From the NCBI RefSeq assembly GCF_023476645.1, contig NZ_JAMCOJ010000001.1, positions 682,001-746,000 of the forward strand: a stretch of 64,000 nucleotides of DNA, written 5' to 3'. Of the stretch, positions 51,800-59,932 are shown in pieces. The notes under the pieces are model-generated. The model was not told where the DNA came from and ran no database searches. It saw only the letters and a program-made list of their open reading frames with translations. How positions within the stretch are numbered: the stretch's first letter is position 1; the number at the start of each line of letters is the position of its first letter. The stretch comes from Cellulophaga sp. 20_2_10 (GTDB lineage Bacteria; Bacteroidota; Bacteroidia; Flavobacteriales; Flavobacteriaceae). Position numbers and translations under genes: made by a program.

Positions 51800-54736
51800 T
51801 TAATTTAGTATAGAGTCGTAAATTACTTGTTGAATTCTTGTTCTTAACCCAGATTTAACTAAAAGGTTGTTGTTTTGGGTAGGATACGTTCTGTTAGACA
51901 AAAACACATACACTATTTCTTCTTCTGGATCTGCCCATGTATAAGTTCCTGTAAAACCACTATGACCAAAACTTTTTCTTGACACACAGCCACAGGTAGA
52001 CCCGGATCCTTTTATTTGTGGCTTATCAAAACCTACACCTCTACGTACATCTTCATCACAAAAATAGCAGGTATTAAACTTTTTAATAGTACGCTCATTA
52101 AAATAGCGGGTGCCACCATAATAACCACCTTGTAAGTACATTTGCATAATTTTAGCAACATCATTGGCGTTGCTAAATAAGCCTGCATGACCACCTACGC
52201 CACCTTGCATTGCTGCTCCCATATCATGCACATAACCTTGCACGGTTGCATAGCGGTAATAATTATCTTTTTCAGAAGGTACTATCATATCTTTAGAAAA
52301 CTTGTCTAAAGGGTTGTAAGCTGTTCGGTTGGCTCCTATAGATTGATACAGAAAACCATCTACCAACTTATCTAAACCATCATTATACGTATCTTCTATA
52401 TATTTTTTAAATACATAATAACCTACATCACTATACCGATACCTATTAGATTTTAAATCTTGCCTCCCTATTCTATTGTAAATAGAATCTTTGTAGGCTT
52501 TTGTTAAATATAAATGATCAAAAACTTTATAGGGATAATCTGCAGATTCTTCACTACTATAAAACTCTTTAGATGGTTTTCTATTCTTATCCAGCGTACT
52601 TACATAAAAAGCGATCCAAGCGGGTAATCTACCATAATGAGACAACGCTTTTAAAACAGTTACATCTTTTAACTCCGTGTCTGCATATGCAGGATTTAGG
52701 TCTTTAAATGTATTGTTTAGCGCAATTTTATTCTCCTCCTCCATTTTCATAATCATAGGTAAGGTCCCTAAGATTTTTGTTACTGAAGCTAAATCGTATA
52801 TGTAGTTGTTTGTAATTTTATCGGTAGACTCGTAAGTTGGCTTACCAAAACTTTTATTGTAAATTATTTTACCTTTTCTAGCTACTAAAACTTGAGCTCC
52901 GGGAAACATTAAAGAATCTATACCCGCCAACACCATAGTATCTATTTTCTGCAAGCCGTATCTACTTAAACCAACACGTTCAGGATAATCGTACCCCAAT
53001 CGTTTTAACGGTTCAAATTTAATTCCCGTACCTACAGGGTATTCAGAACTTATAGAAACAGGCAACTTGCCTTTTGCTCCTATTGCTCCAAATAATAATT
53101 GTGCTGTTTTTTGTTGCGCTAAAGTGCTATTTTGGTAGCCCATAACCACAACATCTAACGCAGACATATCTATATCTAAAAGTGAATATGGTTTTGCAAA
53201 ATTAACCAAGATTGAATTGGATGTTCTTAAAGCCGATACTGCTTTTACTATTTCTAAATCTTTTTGAGAAAATCGATACGATTTCCATGGACTACCATTA
53301 CTCTTATGATGCCCTATAATTACAATATTAAATTGCTTTAATTTTTGCAACAGTATTTGTAAATTATCTTCTTTTACTTCTGTAATAGTCGTGTAGTTTT
53401 TTAACTCTTGTACAAAGTCATCACCAGATGCATCTCCCAAACTTAGATAGGCAATTTTTTTATTCTCTAATTTTACAACAGGAATTAAGTCTAGCTTATT
53501 TTTTACAACGGTAATTGCTTCTTCAATGGCCTCTTCATACACCAAGTCATTTTCTAATGTATTTAAGTCTTCATACAAATTTTTAAGGCTTACTAACTTG
53601 TGCTTGTGTAACCCTGCTTTGTATTTGGCTTTTAAAATCTTCTTTACAGAAAAGGCCAATCGCTCTTCAGAAATAACACCATAATTAAAAGCTTCTATTA
53701 TTTTTTGTTTTCCTTTTGCTACATCTAAAGGCATCAATAAAATATCGTTCCCCGCTAAAAAAGCTGTTAAATCTGCATCTCCAGGATTTGTATAGTCCGC
53801 AACACCTTTCATATTTAAAGCATCAGTAAAAACCAAGCCTTTAAACTGTAGTTCTTTTTGCAATAAATTAGTTACTATATTTTCTGATAAAGATGAAGGG
53901 TAATTTGGTTTTTCCTCTAAACTAGGAATATTTAAATGCGCGATCATTACACTACTTAATCCACCGTGTTTTATAAGTTCCTTAAAAGGATATAACTCTA
54001 TACTATCTAACCTTTCTTTAGAAAAATTAATAATAGGTAATGTTTTATGAGAATCTGTAGCGGTGTCTCCGTGGCCTGGAAAATGCTTTCCGCTAGACAA
54101 TACCCCTGCTTTCTCAAAACCGTTTACAAAAGCAATCCCCTTTTTAGCAACGTTCTCTTTTTGTTCTCCAAAAGATCTGTTTCCTATTATAGGGTTTAAT
54201 GGGTTGGTATTAATATCGATATCTGGAGCAAAATTTATATGTACTCCAAGACGCTTGGCGTGTTTGCCAATTTGCGCTGCTACTTTTTCTACAACTGCAT
54301 TGTTTTTAATTGCTCCCAAGGTCATATTCCAAGGAAACGCGTAGGTAGAATCTAAACGCATAGCCAATCCCCATTCTGCATCCATACCAATAAGTAAAGG
54401 TATTTTTGAAGCTTTTTGGTAGCTGTTGGTCAATTTTGCTTGACGCACAGGACCTCCTGTAGAAAATATAACACCTCCTATGTGTTCCTTAGCAACAAGC
54501 TCCTTAATTTTAGTAGTTGCTTGTTTACTTTGATCAGACGCTACACTGACCATAAACAATTGCCCAACTTTTTCATCTAAAGTCATGGCATTATACTGGT
54601 CATCTACCCATCTTTTTTGCAACACATAATCCTTAGTTAGTAAAGGATCTATGGTGGGTAATAACGAATCTAATTCCTGAGCATTAACTACTAAAAAACT
54701 AAAAAAAAATAAAGGAATTGATAAAAATAACCGCAT
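51800..54736 (-). CDS. GH3 beta-N-acetylhexosaminidase fused to a class C beta-lactamase-like domain
   Basis: A 978-residue exported protein with signal peptide at 1-19. The N-terminal GH3 (NagZ-like) domain spans about 30-380, with GKHFPGHGDTATDSHKTLP and the nucleophile aspartate in VFTDALNMKGV near residue 303. A GH3 C-terminal-type domain spans ~400-590. The serine hydrolase domain spans ~610-970, with SVTK (the SxxK motif near 650), a RYSDVGYYV second motif and HSGFTG as the third. This fusion recurs in Bacteroidota and probably acts on peptidoglycan fragments or their esters. It is first in an operon with bshA. No catalytic residue is evidently missing. Confidence 0.9.
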   Translation of the reverse strand: MRLFLSIPLFFFSFLVVNAQELDSLLPTIDPLLTKDYVLQKRWVDDQYNAMTLDEKVGQLFMVSVASDQSKQATTKIKELVAKEHIGGVIFSTGGPVRQAKLTNSYQKASKIPLLIGMDAEWGLAMRLDSTYAFPWNMTLGAIKNNAVVEKVAAQIGKHAKRLGVHINFAPDIDINTNPLNPIIGNRSFGEQKENVAKKGIAFVNGFEKAGVLSSGKHFPGHGDTATDSHKTLPIINFSKERLDSIELYPFKELIKHGGLSSVMIAHLNIPSLEEKPNYPSSLSENIVTNLLQKELQFKGLVFTDALNMKGVADYTNPGDADLTAFLAGNDILLMPLDVAKGKQKIIEAFNYGVISEERLAFSVKKILKAKYKAGLHKHKLVSLKNLYEDLNTLENDLVYEEAIEEAITVVKNKLDLIPVVKLENKKIAYLSLGDASGDDFVQELKNYTTITEVKEDNLQILLQKLKQFNIVIIGHHKSNGSPWKSYRFSQKDLEIVKAVSALRTSNSILVNFAKPYSLLDIDMSALDVVVMGYQNSTLAQQKTAQLLFGAIGAKGKLPVSISSEYPVGTGIKFEPLKRLGYDYPERVGLSRYGLQKIDTMVLAGIDSLMFPGAQVLVARKGKIIYNKSFGKPTYESTDKITNNYIYDLASVTKILGTLPMIMKMEEENKIALNNTFKDLNPAYADTELKDVTVLKALSHYGRLPAWIAFYVSTLDKNRKPSKEFYSSEESADYPYKVFDHLYLTKAYKDSIYNRIGRQDLKSNRYRYSDVGYYVFKKYIEDTYNDGLDKLVDGFLYQSIGANRTAYNPLDKFSKDMIVPSEKDNYYRYATVQGYVHDMGAAMQGGVGGHAGLFSNANDVAKIMQMYLQGGYYGGTRYFNERTIKKFNTCYFCDEDVRRGVGFDKPQIKGSGSTCGCVSRKSFGHSGFTGTYTWADPEEEIVYVFLSNRTYPTQNNNLLVKSGLRTRIQQVIYDSILN

Positions 54737-54829
54737 AAAATAGGGTAAAACAGGTTTGTTCTTGGGTAAACTTTTAGGTTAAGAACTTTGTTCTAGATAA
54801 TAGAAGCAAAAAAAGACTTGGGAAACTTT

Positions 54830-55318
54830 TTATACCACCATAAATCTACCGTGCCAACTTTCTTCTGCTGGAACTTCCCAATGATTTACATACTCGTGCT
54901 TGTTAGCTACCAAGTTGTTAAATACAATGGTCTTTTTAGAAACCGACTTATTTTTTGCCATTTTCTTAAAGTCGATTAAATTCTTGTATGCAATAAACTC
55001 TCCTTGCTTGTAAGAGACATTCATTTTATCTAACAAGTCTATCTCGTACTTTTTCTCTAAAGACTGAATAAAATGTACAGATGCATCTATAGAACAACCT
55101 GTTGCAGATGCATTGGTTTGGTCTAAAGCTAAAATGATAAAACGTTTGTACTTAATTTCGTAACCAGCAGTAAGCTCACTACCGTGCGCTGTCCAGTCTA
55201 CGATAAAAGTCTTTAAACCTTCTTCAATTTCTGATAATTCTTGCTCCGTTAAAGACCTACTGGCCTGGTATATCCAAACACGAGATGTGTCTGACAATTC
55301 TTTAAAATCTACTAACAT
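54830..55318 (-). CDS. Conserved Bacteroidota protein of unknown function
   Basis: 162 residues, cytoplasmic. Homologues are often labelled 'ABC transporter ATPase', but there is no Walker A, Walker B or ABC signature, so that name is not supported. Visible features are SRVWIYQASRSLTEQELSEI at the N-terminus, WTAHGSELTAGYEIKYKRF, the motif ATGCSIDASVHFIQSLEKKY with a conserved cysteine, and a C-terminal VPAEESWHGRFMV. It lies downstream of the two Fe-S protein genes and is probably in their operon, 68 bases after the last. Function unknown. Confidence 0.8.
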   Translation of the reverse strand: MLVDFKELSDTSRVWIYQASRSLTEQELSEIEEGLKTFIVDWTAHGSELTAGYEIKYKRFIILALDQTNASATGCSIDASVHFIQSLEKKYEIDLLDKMNVSYKQGEFIAYKNLIDFKKMAKNKSVSKKTIVFNNLVANKHEYVNHWEVPAEESWHGRFMVV

Positions 55319-55342
55319 ATATATTTTTATTAAAAGTAAATA

Positions 55343-55365
55343 GACGTTTTATAGTTAAAAACGTC
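55343..55365. terminator. Possible weak terminator hairpin
   Basis: GACGTTTT pairs with AAAACGTC around a 7-base loop in the gap between the Fe-S gene and the following minus-strand gene. The tract after it on the minus strand is only partly T-rich, so it may attenuate rather than end transcription. Confidence 0.35.
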
Positions 55366-55386
55366 CACACTACCTATAAGATTATT

Positions 55387-56178
55387 TTACAAATCTTCTG
55401 CATTAGCAATAAGTTCTGCAATATCTAGAACTTCTACATCTCCTTCTTTTTCTTTACTCTTAACACCGTCCGTCATCATTGTATTACAAAAAGGACAACC
55501 CGCTGCTATAATGTCTGGCTTAGTACCTAATGCTTGTTCTGTACGTTCTACGTTCACATCTTTAGTTCCCTTTTCCGGTTCTTTAAACATTTGCGCACCA
55601 CCTGCACCACAACACAATCCTTTTTTCTTGCAGTTTTTCATTTCTACAAGTTCTGCATCTAACTTACGTATTAAATCTCTAGGCGCTTCATAAACACCAT
55701 TTGCTCTACCCAAGTAACAAGGATCGTGAAAAGTAATACGTTTTCCTTTGTATTGGCCGCCTTCCATTGTTATTTTACCCTCAGTCAATAAATCTTTTAA
55801 AAACTGTGTATGGTGCACAACCTCGTAGTTACCGCCTAAACCTGGATATTCGTTTTTAATTGTATTAAAACAGTGAGGACAAGCTGTTACTACCTTTTTT
55901 ACTTCATAAGCATTCATCACCTCTATATTGGTAACGGCTTGCATTTGAAACAAAAACTCGTTTCCTGCTCTTTTTGCAGGATCACCAGTACAACTTTCTT
56001 CAGTACCTAAAACAGCAAAACTTACGTTTGCTTTATTTAATATTTTTACAAATGCTTTGGTAATTTTTTTAGCTCTATCATCAAAACTTCCTGCACAGCC
56101 AACCCAAAATAATACTTCTGGTTGTTTACCCTCGGCAAATAACTCTGCCATTGTTGGCACTTTTAATTCGTTACTCAT
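55387..56178 (-). CDS. CCG-domain Fe-S oxidoreductase subunit (HdrB/GlcF-like)
   Basis: 263 residues with the two CCG-type cysteine motifs that bind a non-cubane or 4Fe-4S cluster: CPHCFNTIKNEYPGLGG near residue 115 and CKKKGLCCGAGGAQMF near residue 183. CPFCNTMM near residue 230 completes the second set. It starts PTMAELFAEGKQPEVLFWVG and has no membrane segment. It is paired with the membrane 4Fe-4S protein encoded 19 bases upstream, the usual HdrB-HdrC-like combination. It is likely a cytoplasmic electron-transfer module; the electron partner is unknown. Confidence 0.88.
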   Translation of the reverse strand: MSNELKVPTMAELFAEGKQPEVLFWVGCAGSFDDRAKKITKAFVKILNKANVSFAVLGTEESCTGDPAKRAGNEFLFQMQAVTNIEVMNAYEVKKVVTACPHCFNTIKNEYPGLGGNYEVVHHTQFLKDLLTEGKITMEGGQYKGKRITFHDPCYLGRANGVYEAPRDLIRKLDAELVEMKNCKKKGLCCGAGGAQMFKEPEKGTKDVNVERTEQALGTKPDIIAAGCPFCNTMMTDGVKSKEKEGDVEVLDIAELIANAEDL

Positions 56179-56197
56179 AAATATTTTGGATTTCTAT

Positions 56198-57532
56198 TTA
56201 AGATTCGTTTTTCCAGTTTAACCTATCCATTTGATTAAATGGCCAAGGCGCTCCGTTATTTTCTATATTCCCCATCATATTATTTAAATCTGATGGTGCT
56301 GCAGATTGCTCCATTACCAAGTAACGACGCATATCCATAATAATAGATAATGGATCTATACTTACAGGGCAAGCCTCTGTACAAGCATTACAAGATGTAC
56401 AAGCCCACAATTCTTCTGGAGTAATATAATCTCCTAATAATTGTTTACCGTCTGCAACAAACTCGCCTTTATTTTTATCTATATTTTCACCTACTTCATG
56501 TAATCTATCTCTAGTATCCATCATTATCTTTCTTGGAGATAATAATTTCCCTGTTTGATTTGCTGGACACTCACTTGTACATCTACCACATTCTGTACAC
56601 GTATATGAGTTAAGCAATTGTACCCAATTTAAATCTGTAACGTCTGATACTCCAAACTTATCTGGCTCACCTGTTTCTTCTGCTCCTTCTGCTGGTGCAG
56701 CAAAAGGATCTGCATCTGGATCCATCATCATTTTAACTTCTGCAGTTACAGCTGCTAAATTATCTAACTGTCCTTTTGGTTTTACTTTACCGTAATACGT
56801 ATTAGGGAAAGCCAATAGAATATGTAAATGTTTAGAATAGTATAAATAATTTAAGAACAATAAAATACCCGTAATATGCATCCACCAAGCCGAACGTTCT
56901 ACAACTATTAAACTCGCCTCTGACATACCACCAAATATTGGTGCTATAAACTGACTAATAGGAAAAGAACCCGCCTTAACATAATGCAGTGCATCTATAG
57001 TTTGCAATTGAAAGTCCGCCCCGTTCATTGTTAAAAACAGAACCATTAATACCAATTCTATATACAGAATTAAATTACCATCTTTTTTAGCCCAGCCTTT
57101 CATCTCCGGGTTCATAAAACGTTTAACTCTAATTACATTTCTTCTAATCCAGAAAATAACAACAGAAACAATGACTAAGAATGCTAAAATTTCAAATGAA
57201 GCAATTAACACATCATAAACAGCTCCAAGCGGAGCAAAAATACGGTGTGTACCTAGTAAACCATCAATAACAATTTCTAATACCTCTATGTTAATTATAA
57301 TAAAACCAACATACACAATAATGTGTAAAATACCAGGAATAGGACGTACTACCATTTTGGTTTGTCCTAAGGCAATACGAGCCATATTTTTCCAACGCAA
57401 TGGTTTATTATCGCTTACATCTACATCTCTTCCCAATTTAATATTACGGGAAAGTGTTTTAACATTTTTTGCAAAAAATCCTACACCGGCAACTAATACC
57501 AGTAAGAAAATAATGTTGGGAAGGTACTCCAT
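56198..57532 (-). CDS. Membrane 4Fe-4S electron-transfer protein (HdrC/NarI-like)
   Basis: 444 residues. About five membrane helices in the first ~240 residues resemble a quinone-facing cytochrome b-type (NarI/HdrE) segment. A cytoplasmic ferredoxin part has two clusters, CTECGRCTSECPANQ near residue 315 and CTSCNACTEACPVSIDP near residue 385. It should pass electrons between the quinone pool and the CCG-domain subunit encoded next. The genes upstream on this strand (MCE protein and amidase) are closely spaced but functionally unrelated. Confidence 0.88.
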   Translation of the reverse strand: MEYLPNIIFLLVLVAGVGFFAKNVKTLSRNIKLGRDVDVSDNKPLRWKNMARIALGQTKMVVRPIPGILHIIVYVGFIIINIEVLEIVIDGLLGTHRIFAPLGAVYDVLIASFEILAFLVIVSVVIFWIRRNVIRVKRFMNPEMKGWAKKDGNLILYIELVLMVLFLTMNGADFQLQTIDALHYVKAGSFPISQFIAPIFGGMSEASLIVVERSAWWMHITGILLFLNYLYYSKHLHILLAFPNTYYGKVKPKGQLDNLAAVTAEVKMMMDPDADPFAAPAEGAEETGEPDKFGVSDVTDLNWVQLLNSYTCTECGRCTSECPANQTGKLLSPRKIMMDTRDRLHEVGENIDKNKGEFVADGKQLLGDYITPEELWACTSCNACTEACPVSIDPLSIIMDMRRYLVMEQSAAPSDLNNMMGNIENNGAPWPFNQMDRLNWKNES

Positions 57533-57545
57533 ATATAATAGTTAG

Positions 57546-58511
57546 TTAGTTTTTTATTTCAGCTGCAGGATCGTTTTCCGGTAACTCGTATTCTTTTTGT
57601 TTTTTTCCAAAAACAGAAACATTTACATAACGTTTAGGATTTAATCTAAAGTCTTGTAACAATAGATCTAACTCCTTAGATGCTCCTGCCAGATTATTGT
57701 AAAGTTCTTCATTGTTCATTAATTTTCCTAATGAACCTTCGCCTTTATCTATCTTAGTTAGTAATTTATCTAAGTTCGTTACTGTTTTTTGTAAACCAGC
57801 AATACTCTTATCTAGTTCAGCTTCAGATAAGGCCGTTGATATTTTAGAGAAATCGTCTGTTATCTTTTTAATATTAGACAAAGAACCTTCTAACTCCTCC
57901 TTATTATTGGCCATAATGCTATTAAGAGAGTTTGTAGTTACTTTAAAACTTTTAATTAAATCGTTTAAACCAGAAATACTACTTTGCAAGTCTTTCTTTG
58001 TTTTTACATCTAGTATATCATTAAAGCTAACTAAAAGAGAATCTGCATTAGATATTGCTCCTTCTACTTTAGTCTGCAAGGGTGCTAAATTTTGTTGTAC
58101 TAAATCTGTTAAACCTGGCTTTGTATTTGTTACCAATGTATCTCCAGATTCCGCTAGTTTAGCATCGTCAAAAACAGGAATAATTTGTATTCCCTTACCT
58201 CCAATAATACCCGTGTCATATAATTCTGCTATACTGTTTTTGGAGAATTCAAAATCATTCTCTACAGTAAAAGTTACTAATAACTTTCCTGTTTTATCCT
58301 TAAATCTAATATCATTTACTTTACCAACACTAAAGCCGTTTATAGATACTTGTGTCCCTGGCTGTAGACCTCCTACATCATCATATATAGCATAAAATGT
58401 TTTACTATTATCAAACAATGGTGTTGCCTTTAAATAGCTAAACCCTAAAATAAATAGCAATATTCCGCCAATTACAATTATCCCTGTTTTAATTTCTCTA
58501 GATAGTTTCAA
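57546..58511 (-). CDS. MlaD-like MCE-domain lipid transport protein
   Basis: 321 residues. One N-terminal membrane helix (TGIIVIGGILLFILGFSYLKA) is followed by an MCE domain at about 35-120 (VGGLQPGTQVSINGFSVGKV; SIAELYDTGIIGGKGIQII). A long helical, coiled-coil region runs from about 140 to 280. It is the periplasmic lipid-binding part of an Mla-type ABC system for phospholipid traffic. The permease and ATPase genes are not in this window. It follows the amidase gene by 40 bases on the same strand. Confidence 0.9.
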   Translation of the reverse strand: MKLSREIKTGIIVIGGILLFILGFSYLKATPLFDNSKTFYAIYDDVGGLQPGTQVSINGFSVGKVNDIRFKDKTGKLLVTFTVENDFEFSKNSIAELYDTGIIGGKGIQIIPVFDDAKLAESGDTLVTNTKPGLTDLVQQNLAPLQTKVEGAISNADSLLVSFNDILDVKTKKDLQSSISGLNDLIKSFKVTTNSLNSIMANNKEELEGSLSNIKKITDDFSKISTALSEAELDKSIAGLQKTVTNLDKLLTKIDKGEGSLGKLMNNEELYNNLAGASKELDLLLQDFRLNPKRYVNVSVFGKKQKEYELPENDPAAEIKN

Positions 58512-58551
58512 TAGAAATATGTTTTGCTCTAAATTTAATTAGAATTATAAA

Positions 58552-59829
58552 TTATTCTTTTGTGTACTTAATTGCTTCTTTTATAGTAATTCTCTTGCCG
58601 TCTTTATATGCTACAATATAAGAAGAAGTATACCCTTTTAAATCTGCATTAGACTTAATTAATTTAGCATCGTAATGAGATTTGGCGTGCCCGCTCATAT
58701 AACGATACATTTTATTTACTGGTTCTTTTGATAACGCTCTTAACCCTTTAAAATTATCTGAAACTAAAGGTATAGATTTAGAACTGGCAAATAACTGTAC
58801 CCTAAACTCTAAATTACTACTTGTTGCTAGCTGTTCTTCAACCTCTTTAGGCTTCGTTTCGGTTTTAACAACAACCTCTTTCTCTTTAGGCGCTTCTACA
58901 ACTATTACAGGCTTTTTTTCTTCTGGTTTTTTTTCTTCTACTTTTTTCTCTTCAACTACTTTCACTTCTGCTTGTACCACTTCTTTAGGTTCTGGTGTGG
59001 CTGTAGATGCTGAAATTGCATTAGACACAAGCTGATCCATATAGGCCAAAACAGATTCCGCAATTGCCGTACCCATTTCTAATTGTCCTGATTTAGAATT
59101 TAAGTAAGCTCCTTCTCCTTTATTTGTTAAAAAACCTGTTTCTACCAGTACACTTGGCATAAATGTTTGGTGTAATACTATAAAACCAGCTTGTTTAACT
59201 TTACGGTCTGTACGCTTTAATTTTTTAGAAAATTTATCTTGTAACAACTTAGCCAATGCAATACTTTGGTCTAAAAACTCTTCTTGCATTATCGTTAAAC
59301 CAATTACAGACTCTGGCGAATTAATGTTGTACTCAGAATAATTTGCCTGGTAGTTGTCCTCTAAATAAATAACTGAGTTCTCTTTTTTAGCAATATCAAA
59401 ATTTTGCTTATTCGCGTGTAAACCTAAAACAAAAGTCCCTGCTCCGTGTGCATCTGATGTATGCGAATCACAATGTACAGACACAAATAAATCTGCATTT
59501 GCCTTATTGGCAATTTGTCCACGTTCAAACAAATCTACAAACGTATCGTCTTTTCTTGTGTACAAAACCTTAATATTTGGATTCTGAGACAATAACTCCC
59601 CTGCCTTTAAGACTATATTTAAGGCTATATTCTTTTCTAAATACCCATTACCTAAGTTCCCTGGATCGTGCCCACCGTGACCTGCATCTAACACAACCAC
59701 AAACTTATCTTGGGCAGAAACTGTATTAAAAACAATACTTAAAGAAGACAACAAAAAGGTAAGCACCAATACTCCTACTGATGAAAACTTGGTACATTTT
59801 AATATATAATTATTAAATCTTTTATTCAT
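58552..59829 (-). CDS. N-acetylmuramoyl-L-alanine amidase with C-terminal SPOR-like domain
   Basis: 425 residues with an N-terminal signal or anchor segment. The Amidase_3 domain spans about 42-265, with zinc ligands in VVLDAGHGGHDPGN, the glutamate of LEKNIALN and SVHCDSH, and the catalytic glutamate in SVLVETGFLTN. A low-complexity Lys-Glu-Pro linker (~280-335) with repeated EEKK/PEEKKP units follows. A SPOR-like domain ends the protein (FRVQLFASSKSIPL; SYIVAYKDGKRITI) and would bind denuded septal glycan. It cleaves stem peptides during cell separation. The gene is divergent from the LptD-like gene. Confidence 0.92.
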   Translation of the reverse strand: MNKRFNNYILKCTKFSSVGVLVLTFLLSSLSIVFNTVSAQDKFVVVLDAGHGGHDPGNLGNGYLEKNIALNIVLKAGELLSQNPNIKVLYTRKDDTFVDLFERGQIANKANADLFVSVHCDSHTSDAHGAGTFVLGLHANKQNFDIAKKENSVIYLEDNYQANYSEYNINSPESVIGLTIMQEEFLDQSIALAKLLQDKFSKKLKRTDRKVKQAGFIVLHQTFMPSVLVETGFLTNKGEGAYLNSKSGQLEMGTAIAESVLAYMDQLVSNAISASTATPEPKEVVQAEVKVVEEKKVEEKKPEEKKPVIVVEAPKEKEVVVKTETKPKEVEEQLATSSNLEFRVQLFASSKSIPLVSDNFKGLRALSKEPVNKMYRYMSGHAKSHYDAKLIKSNADLKGYTSSYIVAYKDGKRITIKEAIKYTKE

Positions 59830-59876
59830 TTAGGTTAAATTTATTCTAATGCGTATTCTAAAATAAAAAATATGCG

Positions 59877-59884
59877 TAAGTTTG
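59877..59884 (+). promoter_or_regulatory. -7 promoter element before the LptD-like gene
   Basis: TAAGTTTG is a perfect TAnnTTTG. It contains the in-frame TTG at 59882, which therefore cannot be translated from this promoter. This supports the downstream TTG at 59933 as start. No clear -33 box. Confidence 0.4.
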
Positions 59885-59932
59885 AAACCCGAAATACCGA
59901 GCCAAATCAATACAAAAATAGGATTTATAGCC

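Noticed and set aside
54830-55318. ABC transporter ATPase
   Set aside because: No Walker A, Walker B or LSGGQ-type motif is present.
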